From Pseudomonadales bacterium (GTDB taxonomy: Bacteria; Pseudomonadota; Gammaproteobacteria; Pseudomonadales; Halieaceae): a stretch of 64,000 bases of DNA. Location of the stretch: NCBI GenBank assembly GCA_024234815.1, contig JACKNO010000003.1, positions 186,001 through 250,000 on the forward strand, written 5' to 3'. The first letter of the stretch is position 1, and each line of letters starts with the position of its first letter. Positions 1 through 8,101 of this stretch are shown here, in pieces. A program made the position numbers and the translations under genes. The notes beneath the pieces were generated by a model. That model searched no databases. It was not told the DNA's origin and saw only the letters and a program-made list of their open reading frames with translations.

Positions 1-62
1 CATCGAATATCCGGATTACCTGCCAAGAAACCTGTTTGGCGACCCTGCGCCAGCCCGGCGCA

Positions 63-1433
63 TCAGATGGGTTGCGCCAACAGCGCGCCGATCATAATGA
101 CCAGGATCGCGACCGGAGCAATATACCGCAACAGGCGCCGCCAGAGTGAGAAAAACAGGTCCATTTCCCGGTCCAGTTCCAGGCGCAGGATTTCCGGCCG
201 CAAGCGCCAGCCCACCAGCACGGTGGTGAGCAGGGCCACCAGCGGCAGCATCAGCTCGGCGGTAATCCTGTCCAGAAAGTGGAACAGGTTGCCGTTGCCC
301 AGCGTCGTGTACTCATCCCCCGGACCGAAAGACAGGGTGACTACCAGCGCCAGCAACCACAGCAGCACCCCCACCCCGAGCGCTGCGCTGACCCTGCGCA
401 CCCGCAAGCGCTGCATCAGCACGCCGACGATGGGCTCCATGATGGCAACCACCGAACCCAGTGCCACCAGCGCCACCAGGGCAAAAAACAGGGTGCCGAA
501 CAGCTCACCCAGCATGAGGTTGCCAAAGGCGTAGGGCAGGCTGATAAACATCAGGCCCGGCCCCATCGAGGGCTCCATATTATTGGCGAACACGATGGGG
601 AAAATCGCCAGGCCAGCCATCAGCGCGATGGCCGAATCGAATACCGCCACCGCCATGACCGAGCGCCCGATAGGCAGTTTGTGCGGCGCATAGGCGCCAA
701 AACTGATGCCCACGCCCACGCCGACCCCTATCGTATACAGCGCCTGGCCCAGCGCCGCCAGGACGGAGTTCCAGGAAAAGTCGAGCGGCTTGATGGAGAA
801 CAGGAACTCGCGGGTAGCCGGGATATCCCCCGCGTCGAACCCGAACTTGACCAGCGCCAGCAGCATCGCGAACAGGCTGGGCACCGCCAGCCAGACAAAC
901 ATGCCCAGGCCGCGGCGAATCCCCAGTGCCACGATCGCCACGGCGGGCAGCAGGAAAAGACTCTGCCAGTAGATCATCAGCAACAGGTCGTCCAGCAGCA
1001 ACTCGAACTGCTCCGCCACCACCGAGGCGCTGGCGGCCGCGAACAGGCCGGTATGCATATTCCAGGCGTAGGCCAGCGCCCAGCCCGCCACCACCACGTA
1101 ATAGGACAAAATCAACAGGCCGGTGACACAGGCGAGCCACCCCAGCAGCATCCAGCCGCGCGACAGCAACGAGCGGTCGGCCGCCCAGCGAATGGCCACG
1201 ACCGGGGCCGCACGGCCCTGACTGCCGATGATCACCTCGGCGATCATCACCGGCACCGCCACGAAAAACAGGCACAACAGGTAAGTCAGTACAAAAAGCC
1301 CGCCGCCGTTCTCCCCCACCATGTAGGAAAAACGCCAGAGGCTGCCCAGCCCGATGGCGGAGGCCGACAGCGCCAGCACAAAGGTCGTGCGGCTCTGCCA
1401 GCCTCCCAGCTCCCCCCGTGCTGCCACGCTCAT
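63..1433 (-). CDS. Sodium-dependent transporter, neurotransmitter:sodium symporter (NSS/SNF) family
   Basis: A 456-residue polytopic inner-membrane protein that probably imports an amino acid or related solute with Na+. The N-terminus (WQSRTTFVLALSASAIGLGS, residues 12-31) is the NSS hallmark first helix, and the following WRFSYMVGENGGG is the conserved unwound TM1/TM2 region around the Na+ and substrate sites. About 11 hydrophobic segments follow, the usual number for bacterial members such as LeuT or MhsT. The start ATG lies just before the conserved Trp region. It is divergent from smpB with about 107 bp between them. The family is clear; the substrate cannot be read from the sequence. Confidence 0.9.
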   Translation of the reverse strand: MSVAARGELGGWQSRTTFVLALSASAIGLGSLWRFSYMVGENGGGLFVLTYLLCLFFVAVPVMIAEVIIGSQGRAAPVVAIRWAADRSLLSRGWMLLGWLACVTGLLILSYYVVVAGWALAYAWNMHTGLFAAASASVVAEQFELLLDDLLLMIYWQSLFLLPAVAIVALGIRRGLGMFVWLAVPSLFAMLLALVKFGFDAGDIPATREFLFSIKPLDFSWNSVLAALGQALYTIGVGVGVGISFGAYAPHKLPIGRSVMAVAVFDSAIALMAGLAIFPIVFANNMEPSMGPGLMFISLPYAFGNLMLGELFGTLFFALVALVALGSVVAIMEPIVGVLMQRLRVRRVSAALGVGVLLWLLALVVTLSFGPGDEYTTLGNGNLFHFLDRITAELMLPLVALLTTVLVGWRLRPEILRLELDREMDLFFSLWRRLLRYIAPVAILVIMIGALLAQPI

Positions 1434-1527
1434 ACCATAAAACCCAAAATTATCATGTACTTAGAGTGCCCCATGCCGGAAGAAGTGAAAAGGGAAAGAT
1501 TCACGTTTAACCCTTGGGCCTTGGCCG

Positions 1528-1533
1528 TATAAT
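1528..1533 (+). promoter_or_regulatory. Probable -10 box for smpB, placed for a leaderless or near-leaderless transcript
   Basis: A perfect TATAAT lies 7 bp before the smpB ATG at 1541. Transcription normally starts about 7 bp after the -10 box, so the 5' end would fall at or just before the start codon. No Shine-Dalgarno sequence is visible between the box and the ATG. No good -35 is seen. Inference from spacing only. Confidence 0.45.
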
Positions 1534-1540
1534 GCGCGCC

Positions 1541-2023
1541 ATGACTAAGAAAAAGCCAAAGAATTCGAGCAATACCATCGCCCGCAACAAGCGTGCCAGC
1601 TTCGACTACCACCTGCTGGAAACCTTCGAGGCAGGCGTGGTCCTGAACGGCTGGGAAGTGAAGAGCCTGCGCATGGGCAAGGCCGACCTCGGGGATTCCT
1701 ACGTTCTGATCAAGGATGGCGAAGCCTGGCTGCTGGGCAGCATGATTGTGCCGCTGGATACGGCCTCTACCCATTTTGTGACAGACCCCACCCGCACCCG
1801 GAAACTGCTGTTGCATAAAAAGGAACTGGCCAAGATTCTCGTGGCTACCTCTCAGAAGGGACTCACCTGCGTCTGCACCCAGCTCTACTGGAAGGGGCAC
1901 CTGGTAAAAGCCCGCATCGCCCTGGCCCAGGGCAAGAAGGAACACGACAAGCGCGACACCGAGAAAGACCGGGACTGGAACCGCCAGAAGCAGCGTATCG
2001 TGCGGGACAACGTGAAGCAGTAA
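1541..2023 (+). CDS. smpB: SsrA-binding protein SmpB
   Basis: A 160-residue small basic protein that binds tmRNA and delivers it to ribosomes stalled on broken mRNAs (trans-translation). Family signatures are visible: the N-terminal ARNKRASFDYHLLETFEAG and NGWEVKSLRMGKADLGDSYV of the OB-fold core, and a Lys/Arg-rich C-terminal tail ending RDWNRQKQRIVRDNVKQ that becomes helical in the decoding centre. Length matches the family. I chose the ATG at 1541 because MTKKKP begins the normal N-terminus; in-frame upstream starts at 1514 and 1532 would add non-conserved residues. Its RNA partner ssrA lies about 3 kb downstream, separated by one unrelated lipoprotein gene. Confidence 0.96.
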   Translation: MTKKKPKNSSNTIARNKRASFDYHLLETFEAGVVLNGWEVKSLRMGKADLGDSYVLIKDGEAWLLGSMIVPLDTASTHFVTDPTRTRKLLLHKKELAKILVATSQKGLTCVCTQLYWKGHLVKARIALAQGKKEHDKRDTEKDRDWNRQKQRIVRDNVKQ

Positions 2024-2526
2024 ACGGCCCGCTTAATAAGAAGCCGACTCCTTAGACGCAGACAGTCTAACAAACGCCTTGCGATACCCCCCCATCGGGA
2101 CCATATTGAAAGTGTAGCCAGCGGGCAGCTTTGCAGCCGGACATCAAAGGCCGGACCGACTGCCGGAGGGCTACGAGGTATACGGTTATCAACCGCAATA
2201 CTCTCCCATGGAGGAGAGAGCCGGTCGAGGGATATAAGCGCAATGCGGTCCCCGGCCCAAGGTGACAACCCGCAATAAAGCCGCGGTGCCAGGCATCTCG
2301 CCAGGTAGCTGCGGCTTTTCTATATCTGCGGCACGCTTCCTCGCTCTGTTTGCATAAACCCCCCGGCCAGTGCACACTCGTCCACTGCGTTTAACTATAA
2401 GAATTCAGCTATCCCGTCCGGGGCTGGTTGCGCCGGAGTCAGCACAGCAGTGCTCTCCTGCCCGCGAGCGACAGCCTCCTGTCTCGACGCCTGAATCCCG
2501 AAACAAGAAATACCGGAGGCACGATC
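2024..2526. other. Intergenic region with leader of the beta-helix/cytochrome gene
   Basis: About 500 bp with no credible gene between smpB and the next lipoprotein gene. It contains one terminator-like hairpin (listed separately) and a clear ribosome binding site, GGAGG at 2514-2518, that fixes the downstream start at 2527. Several short inverted segments suggest a structured leader, but I could not match it to a known riboswitch. Confidence 0.5.
2277..2319 (+). terminator. Terminator-like hairpin followed by a short T run
   Basis: AAAGCCGC at 2277-2284 is complementary to GCGGCTTT at 2311-2318, with internal GGC/GCC pairing possible, followed by a T and C-rich stretch. It could terminate smpB transcription or act as an attenuator in the leader of the lipoprotein gene. 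The T run is short. Confidence 0.35.
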
Positions 2527-4980
2527 ATGGCGACGGCACAATCACCCCTGCTACGTTTACCCACCACAGGCCGCGGCTCAAGCTGGGTGAAACCACTGGT
2601 GCTGCTGTTTGCGCTGGCCCTGGTCGGCGCCTGCTCCAACGGCAACAACAATAACGACAAGACAGACCCGACCGACCCGGAAATACCCGGAAATCCGGAC
2701 TACCCGGGGTATACCGTGGTGGACCTGGCAGCCGGTGACGACCTCGAAACCCGCGCGCTGGAAGCCCTGATTACCGCCGAGCCCAACACCGTGGTGCAGT
2801 TTCCCGCGGGCGTTTACGATTTCACCAGCGAACTGAGCTCCAGTGTCGACAACATCGTAATTCGCGGCACCGGCATGGATAACGAAAACGGCACCGTGCT
2901 GCGCTTCGACAACCAGACCAGCGGCGCCCAGGGCGTTTTCGCTACTGGCAATAACTTCGTAATAGAAGACATCGCCATAGAAAACACACCCGGTGACTCG
3001 ATCAAGGTGGAGGGCTCCAACGGTGTGACCATCCGCCGCGTACGCGTGGAGTGGACCAACGGCCCGGATGCGAAAAACGGCGCCTACGGCCTGTACCCGG
3101 TACAGACCCGCAATGTATTGATCGAGGACTGCCGGGTTCGCGGCGCCAGTGATGCCGGCGTGTATGTCGGCCAATCCGAGATCATCATCGTGCGCCGCAA
3201 CTATGTCTGGGAGAACGTGGCGGGCATCGAGATCGAGAACTCCAAGTTCGCCGACGTCTACGAAAATGAAACCGTCGCCAACACCGGCGGCATACTGGTT
3301 TTCGACCTGCCGGGGCCCCCGGTGCAGGGCGGCGAGGCCACCCGAGTATTCAATAACAACATCCACGACAACAACACGCCCAACTTTGCCCCCGAAGGCA
3401 ACGTCGTGGCCTCGGTGCCCACCGGCACCGGCATCATGGTCATGGCGAACGACGATATCGAGATATTCGGCAATACCATCACCGGCAACCAGTCCGGCGG
3501 CATCTACATTGTCAGCTACTACATTTTCGACCCCTTCGTCAGCAAGGCCAGCTACGACCCGGTGCCCGAGAAAATCTACTTCCACGACAACGAGATGAGC
3601 AACAACGCCTATGACCCGCAGGATCTGGCAGCGCTGGTGGCACTGCTGTTCCCGGATAGCTTGCCGGTCATCTTTTACGACAACTCCGGCGTCGGCACCG
3701 ACACCGGCATGCTGCTGCTGGAATTCCCCGACGGCCTGCCTGAAAGCCAGGCGATATGCGCGAAGGACAGCAACGCCAAAACCACCTGGGGCCAAATCAG
3801 CGCGGTGTACTACCTGAACGGTATCGGCAGCAGCGGCATGCTGTCGTCCGGCCCCGAGCTTTTCGATTGCACACACGCCTCCCTGCCACCGGTTGAGCTG
3901 GAACCGCCGGTAGACCCGAATAACCCGGACAATCCCCCCGTTGATACGGACGCCCTGTGCAACGCCGAGGGAACCGGCCTGAATGGCGACGCCTTTGTGG
4001 CCGACTGCCCCAATCTGTCGGATTACCGCCTGTTCGCCGACGCCGCCAACCCGCTGGAAAACGCCAACGGCGGCATCATCTACGATCTGAACACCCCGCT
4101 GTTCACCAATTACGCCAACAAGTATCGCTTCGTGTACGTTCCTGAAGGCACCCAGGCGGCGTATCGCTCAGAGGAAGTATTCGACTTCCCCGTGGGGACG
4201 ATCATCGCCAAGACCTTCACCATCCAGGCCGACCTGCGCGACCCCAATAGCGCACAGGACATCATCGAAACCCGCCTGCTGATCCACCGCAAAGAGGGCT
4301 GGCGAGCGCTGCCCTATATCTGGAACGCCTCCAAAACCGATGCCGTGCTGACCGTAACCGGTGGCACCGAGGAGGTGAGCTGGATCGATACCAATGGCCA
4401 GCAGCAGTCCACGAACTATGTCATACCCAACACCAACAACTGCGCCAACTGCCACAACGAGAATGAGTTGTTGCCCATCGGGCCCAAGGCGCGGTCGCTC
4501 AACAGGGACTACGCCTACGCCAACGGCACGGCCAATCAGCTGGACTACTGGACCGACCAGGGCATCCTGGTGGGCGCACCGGAAGACAAGAACTCCATCG
4601 TCACCATCCCCCTGTGGGGCGACACCACCGCCAGCCTGGATGACCGCGCTCGCGGTTACCTGGACATCAACTGCATGCACTGCCACTCACCCGGCGGCGC
4701 GGCGGATACCTCGGGCCTGTTCCTGGAGTACTCCCGCCCCTTCGGCGAGGCGGTAGGCGAGTGCAAATCGCCGGTGGCCGCCGGCGGCGGCGCAGGTGAA
4801 CTGGACTTCGACATCGTGCCCGGCGACGCGGACGCGTCCATCACGGCATTTCGCATGAACTCCAACGAAACCGAGGTGCGCATGCCGGAAATCGGCCGCA
4901 GTGTCATCCACACCGAGGCTGTGGAGCTGATTTCGGACTGGATCAACGCCATGGACCCAGTGGACTGCGACACCTTCTAG
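2527..4980 (+). CDS. Lipoprotein fusing a parallel beta-helix domain to a di-heme c-type cytochrome (TIGR03805/TIGR03806-like)
   Basis: An 817-residue exported lipoprotein. The signal peptide ends in a lipobox with Cys36 (LVGAC), followed by an Asn/Asp-rich linker. Residues about 55-440 are right-handed beta-helix repeats with many VxIRxxxVEN-type turns. A Pro/Asp linker (about 450-480) joins a C-terminal cytochrome region with CANCH at 639 and CMHCH at 716, two covalent heme c sites. From memory, the beta-helix part resembles TIGR03805 and the cytochrome part TIGR03806 (SO2930/HNE_0200), families usually encoded by adjacent genes; here they are one chain. Start set by GGAGG at 2514. Function is unknown; an outer-membrane redox or polysaccharide-linked role is inference. 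Confidence 0.8.
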   Translation: MATAQSPLLRLPTTGRGSSWVKPLVLLFALALVGACSNGNNNNDKTDPTDPEIPGNPDYPGYTVVDLAAGDDLETRALEALITAEPNTVVQFPAGVYDFTSELSSSVDNIVIRGTGMDNENGTVLRFDNQTSGAQGVFATGNNFVIEDIAIENTPGDSIKVEGSNGVTIRRVRVEWTNGPDAKNGAYGLYPVQTRNVLIEDCRVRGASDAGVYVGQSEIIIVRRNYVWENVAGIEIENSKFADVYENETVANTGGILVFDLPGPPVQGGEATRVFNNNIHDNNTPNFAPEGNVVASVPTGTGIMVMANDDIEIFGNTITGNQSGGIYIVSYYIFDPFVSKASYDPVPEKIYFHDNEMSNNAYDPQDLAALVALLFPDSLPVIFYDNSGVGTDTGMLLLEFPDGLPESQAICAKDSNAKTTWGQISAVYYLNGIGSSGMLSSGPELFDCTHASLPPVELEPPVDPNNPDNPPVDTDALCNAEGTGLNGDAFVADCPNLSDYRLFADAANPLENANGGIIYDLNTPLFTNYANKYRFVYVPEGTQAAYRSEEVFDFPVGTIIAKTFTIQADLRDPNSAQDIIETRLLIHRKEGWRALPYIWNASKTDAVLTVTGGTEEVSWIDTNGQQQSTNYVIPNTNNCANCHNENELLPIGPKARSLNRDYAYANGTANQLDYWTDQGILVGAPEDKNSIVTIPLWGDTTASLDDRARGYLDINCMHCHSPGGAADTSGLFLEYSRPFGEAVGECKSPVAAGGGAGELDFDIVPGDADASITAFRMNSNETEVRMPEIGRSVIHTEAVELISDWINAMDPVDCDTF

Positions 4981-5003
4981 CGGGTCCGGCAAGCTACCGG
5001 CCC

Positions 5004-5036
5004 GGGGCTGCAGCGAAAACTGCGGCCCCTTTTTTT
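5004..5036 (+). terminator. Rho-independent terminator of the beta-helix/cytochrome gene
   Basis: GGGGCTGCAG (5004-5013) pairs with CTGCGGCCCC (5020-5029) over ten base pairs around a CGAAAA loop, followed by seven T. It lies 24 bp after the stop codon. A textbook intrinsic terminator. Confidence 0.9.
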
Positions 5037-5136
5037 GCCCCCCGCAATCCGCAGGCTGAACTTCCCCGATTGCAATATGTCTAAGCCCACGAGATTCAGT
5101 AAATAGTACGGAGGACACAGACCGGACCAATTGCGC

Positions 5137-5142
5137 TATAAT
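5137..5142 (+). promoter_or_regulatory. -10 box of the ssrA promoter
   Basis: A perfect TATAAT lies 14 bp before the predicted mature 5' end of tmRNA, leaving room for a short 5' leader removed by RNase P. No good TTGACA-like -35 is seen 17 bp upstream. Confidence 0.6.
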
Positions 5143-5155
5143 GCGCACTCACTAC

Positions 5156-5546
5156 GGGGGCGATTTGGATTCGACGACGGTAACGAACCCTGAGGTGCAT
5201 GCCGTGATGGTAGCCAATCACGTTAATCCAAAGCTGCAAACTATTAGTTGCCAACGACGACAACTACGGTGCTCAACTGGCTGCGTAAGCAGTCACGCGA
5301 AACACCATCTAGTGGCTTCGGCCCTAGCGGTCTTTAGCAAGGTGCCAGCCCCGCGCTACTGACTGTCATATAGAACTGGATCGCTGTGAAGCCTGCCTGG
5401 GGTGGATCTGCTAAAACTTAACAGGATCGCCAATTACGTCCTGCCCGTTGGGCTGTATGAGGCTAAATTAATTAACGGAAACTAAGCATGTAGAGCCGAA
5501 GGCAGAGTACTGGCGGACGCGGGTTCAATTCCCGCCGCCTCCACCA
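5156..5546 (+). ncRNA. ssrA: Transfer-messenger RNA (tmRNA, 10Sa RNA)
   Basis: A 391-nt tmRNA that rescues stalled ribosomes with SmpB. The 5' GGGGGCG pairs with CGCCTCC before the 3' ACCA, giving a seven-pair acceptor stem with a G-U pair at the third position; GATTTGGATTCGACG near the 5' end and GGTTCAATTCCCGCC near the 3' end are the tRNA-like D-region and T arm. The resume codon GCC at 5250 opens the tag reading frame (A)ANDDNYGAQLAA ending in TAA at 5286-5288, so it is a one-piece tmRNA with a typical gammaproteobacterial degradation tag ending LAA. CCA is encoded (5544-5546). An accessory island begins immediately downstream, which fits ssrA as a common integration target. Confidence 0.97.
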
Positions 5547-5613
5547 AAATGCAAAAGGTGCATTCCGGTTACATAGGTTGCACTTTATTCCGAGGACATG
5601 GGTAACACTTTTG
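5547..5613. other. Short spacer between ssrA and the repeat array, possibly an IS end remnant
   Basis: A 67-bp stretch that on the minus strand reads GTTACCCATGTCCTCGGAAT followed by a partly similar GTAACCGGAATGCACC. This layout resembles the ends of some IS elements that carry short internal repeats, but no transposase accompanies it. No integrase gene is found here, where one would be expected for an island inserted at ssrA. Confidence 0.25.
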
Positions 5614-5910
5614 GGCTCTACCCAATAATCGGGGGATGGGCATTCATCCGTACCCGATTGATTGGCTCTACCCAATAATCGGGGGATGGGCATTCATCCG
5701 TACCCGATTGATTGGCTCTACCCAATAATCGGGGGATGGGCATTCATCCGTACCCGATTGATTGGCTCTACCCAATAATCGGGGGATGGGCATTCATCCG
5801 TACCCGATTGATTGGCTCTACCCAATAATCGGGGGATGGGCATTCATCCGTACCCGATTGATTGGCTCTACCCAATAATCGGGGGATGGGCATTCATCCG
5901 TACCCGATTG
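5611..5910. repeat. Six tandem copies of a 50-bp palindromic unit
   Basis: Six head-to-tail units of exactly 50 bp start at 5611, 5661, 5711, 5761, 5811 and 5861; apart from the first two or three bases of unit 1 they look identical. Each unit is itself an interrupted palindrome: CCAATAATCGGG pairs with CCCGATTGATTGG (one-base bulge) and the inner GGATG pairs with CATCC around GGCATT. The last unit contains the stop codon and left terminus of the ISL3-type element, so the array looks like amplification of that IS end. There are no spacers, so it is not a CRISPR array. Confidence 0.95.
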
Positions 5911-7168
5911 ATTATGCCGTCCCACCCGCAGTGGGTCAGCACCCTCAACCGATAATTCTCAAAGTTCCTAAAACCATAGGCCCTCCTGGAGATCATTTCC
6001 ATCTTGTTGTGGAAGCCCTCAGTGATGCCGTTACTTTTGCTGAATCGCCACATGGCAACGATGGGCTCCATCCAGCTAGTCAGCGTCTTTGCCAGGACCC
6101 GTAGCGGGCTGTTTCGCAGCTGATCCAGTAGCTCGAATAACCGGGGTAGTTTGGCCCTTGCTCGCCGCGCTGTGAGCGTCTTCAGCAGCATGAGCCGCAC
6201 CAGCCTCTGCTTGGCCACGTAGAGTTGCTGTAACACCGGGTAGCTGCCCAGGTAGTTCATCAAATTGGCGTGCTGCTCGTCCTTCAGGTTCCACTGGTGG
6301 CGTCGCATCAGACTGATCAACCCACGGTTCTTTCGGCCCTCAGGGTCGTGTTGCTGCCAGACCTTCAGGAAGTGCTGATTGATCAGCCGGACCACGTGGA
6401 ACCGGTCAGCCACAATGGTGGCCCCAGGGAAGTAGTGACGGGCGATGCTGCGGTAGGTTTCCGACAGGTCCATGACCATCACCTGCACATTGTCACGGCC
6501 CCGCAGGCCCTTCAAATAGTGACGTAAACTGGCTTCCGAGCGCCCCAGCTTCACGTCGAATACCGTATGGTTCTTGAGGTCCACAAAGGTGGTGGCAAAG
6601 CCCTTCCTGCGGGTGAAGAAGTGCTCGTCGATCCCCAGTACCCGCGGACATCGTCGCCTGTCCATCTCCGACCGCTTGATGCCTAAATGAGCCCGGTACC
6701 AGCGCTCGACCGTGGCGCCGCTTATCTGGTGCGTCCGCGAGAGTTTACGCTGGGTGACACCGCCGTCATGGGCCTCATAGACCTCCATCTGGTAGGTGTC
6801 CGAGGATCGGTAGCGCGGCCTCAGACCGGCGAAGGCGTGACGGAAATATCGCCCACAGCTCTGGCAGTGATACTTGGGCACCTTCAGGTGGAGAATCATC
6901 ACCTGATTACCGCGCCGGGTGTGCTTCACCGTGCGTTTGTGGGTGGCCTTGATCCGCAGATTGGCGCCACCACAATGCTGGCAGCTGGCCTGTCGTCGAT
7001 ACGGCCTCGCCCATACATCAATACCGCGTTTGCTTTTGACCCGCATTACTTCCAGGCCAGGTATGCCTATAATCATTCCTGCGTGGGACATCGGTGTTCT
7101 CTCCATTAAACGATCTTCGCAAAATCAGTTTAATGAATGCCGGTGTCCCCCGTTAACGATGAAGAGCC
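5864..7168 (-). mobile_element. ISL3-family insertion sequence
   Basis: One transposase gene lies between partly matching ends. The left end begins GGCTCTACCCAATAATCGGG at 5864; the right end, read inward on the minus strand from 7168, begins GGCTCTTCATCGTTAACGGG. They share GGCTCT, a following C and a CGGGGGA block about 15 bp in. The left end recurs in each tandem unit, so the outer limit could also be 5614. No 8-bp target duplication is visible (CACTTTTG against TATTTCTC), so a flank has probably been rearranged. Confidence 0.75.
5868..7106 (-). CDS. ISL3-family transposase
   Basis: A 412-residue DDE transposase. The N-terminal zinc-binding CxxC pairs (CQHCGG near 42 and CQSCGRYF near 79) are typical of ISL3. 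The catalytic core shows VLGIDEHFF (first Asp), IVADRFHVVRLI (second Asp) and SNGITEGFHNKMEMI (Glu), and ends with the family's RAYGFRNFENYRLRVL block. Full family length with no internal stop, so it may be active. The last eight residues and the stop codon lie inside the sixth 50-bp repeat unit. Outside the right end, at 7173-7195, a short stretch resembles the GFRNFEN coding block, possibly a relic of another copy. Confidence 0.93.
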   Translation of the reverse strand: MERTPMSHAGMIIGIPGLEVMRVKSKRGIDVWARPYRRQASCQHCGGANLRIKATHKRTVKHTRRGNQVMILHLKVPKYHCQSCGRYFRHAFAGLRPRYRSSDTYQMEVYEAHDGGVTQRKLSRTHQISGATVERWYRAHLGIKRSEMDRRRCPRVLGIDEHFFTRRKGFATTFVDLKNHTVFDVKLGRSEASLRHYLKGLRGRDNVQVMVMDLSETYRSIARHYFPGATIVADRFHVVRLINQHFLKVWQQHDPEGRKNRGLISLMRRHQWNLKDEQHANLMNYLGSYPVLQQLYVAKQRLVRLMLLKTLTARRARAKLPRLFELLDQLRNSPLRVLAKTLTSWMEPIVAMWRFSKSNGITEGFHNKMEMISRRAYGFRNFENYRLRVLTHCGWDGIINRVRMNAHPPIIG

Positions 7169-7258
7169 TATTTCTCAAAGTTCCAAAAACCAAGAGCCGC
7201 AGTCGTACTAACTGTTACAGGAATGGCTTCGGTTCGGGTAAGAAGCTGCCCGAGGCGA

Positions 7259-8101
7259 TCAGGCAGCCTGCGTATATCGGCACTTTGGAAAGGATGAACA
7301 GCCTACAAATTGACGTCCAGGGTTAGCACCTCTCCGGGCCATTCGCGTCACCAACTTGTTACCGCATCGCGGACAATTTAACGATCGAATGAGGGTTGAT
7401 GGGCCGACTTCAGGCGCCACGGGCGGGGCCTCAACTGCCAGAGATTTACCGAGAATTGATCTTATATCTCTGATGAGCAATGCGAGCCGCGTACCATCTA
7501 TGAGGTCTATAGGTTTACCAGTGGCGAAGCGCTTGGCCTCATTAGTAAATGTGCCAGAGGTGATAACCGATACCGAAGCAGCCCCCTCGGATACCATGAC
7601 CCCGTACATTTCCCGTATTACGCTGACACCGATTTTGCGGGCTTTCCACTGCTTGCATTGAACAAGGTGCAGCTGTCCATCTCTCTCCAACTTGACGTCG
7701 ACGCCCCCGTCTGCCCCGCCTCGATGATTCTCACGCACTTTGAAGCCCTTGCGGCGGTAAGCTTCTGCCACCAGTTCCTCAAACTGTTTCCAGGAGAGTG
7801 ACCGAATGCTCTCCAACCCGCTCTGGGTGTCGAGCAGTTTGCGCCTGCGATATGTATTGAGCGCCGAAAACGGAGCGGGAATCAAGAGTGTGATGGCTGC
7901 AAATGTCGCGAGGTGAGGCAGCGCCGTGGATAGCCCAACGAAAGCAGGGTTGTCCGGCAATAGGGCAGGAATCACCAATCGCAACCCGAGATAAGCCATG
8001 AGTGACGCGATGAGGCTGCACCACCAAGGGAGAACCATAAGCAAATCTATGATGCTTTCGTTACGTCTTGCCAAGTTCCTACCATTCCTGATCGTAAACA
8101 A
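7259..8101 (-). CDS. Membrane-anchored Mrr-type restriction endonuclease with C-terminal topoisomerase-like zinc finger
   Basis: A 280-residue protein. Two hydrophobic segments (about 20-45 and 58-80) probably anchor it in the inner membrane with the nuclease in the cytoplasm. Residues about 95-205 form an Mrr_cat (PD-(D/E)XK) domain: SLSWKQFEELVAEAYRRKGF, then GGADGGVD (catalytic Asp near 135) and VQCKQWK (Q148, K150). Residues about 240-275 form a four-Cys finger (CPRCG, then CSSFPKC) like those of topoisomerase I tails. Mrr enzymes usually cut methylated or otherwise foreign DNA; a defence role is inferred from the family and the island. It is flanked by IS elements on both sides. Confidence 0.85.
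   Translation of the reverse strand: MFTIRNGRNLARRNESIIDLLMVLPWWCSLIASLMAYLGLRLVIPALLPDNPAFVGLSTALPHLATFAAITLLIPAPFSALNTYRRRKLLDTQSGLESIRSLSWKQFEELVAEAYRRKGFKVRENHRGGADGGVDVKLERDGQLHLVQCKQWKARKIGVSVIREMYGVMVSEGAASVSVITSGTFTNEAKRFATGKPIDLIDGTRLALLIRDIRSILGKSLAVEAPPVAPEVGPSTLIRSLNCPRCGNKLVTRMARRGANPGRQFVGCSSFPKCRYTQAA

Noticed and set aside
279..1532. Long plus-strand open frames opposite the NSS transporter and similar long antisense frames across the GC-rich core genes (for example opposite bkd, rnf and the beta-helix genes)
   Set aside because: They mirror real genes on the other strand, have no family motifs and show the His/Gln/Arg-rich composition of antisense frames in GC-rich DNA.
2200..2330. 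Cyclic-di-GMP (GEMM) riboswitch in the leader of the beta-helix/cytochrome gene
   Set aside because: CAATAAAGCC and GCCAGGTAG recall GEMM elements, but the conserved first strand and the GNRA tetraloop arrangement are not found.
5472..5693. Open frame on the minus strand over the 3' end of ssrA
   Set aside because: It is antisense to the tmRNA acceptor and T arm and includes repeat units; no coding character.
5611..5910. CRISPR array
   Set aside because: The 50-bp units follow each other with no spacers, are palindromic throughout and contain an IS end; no cas genes are present.
5606..7176. 8-bp target duplication around the ISL3 element
   Set aside because: CACTTTTG on the left and TATTTCTC on the right do not match; the flank has been altered or the ends are misplaced.
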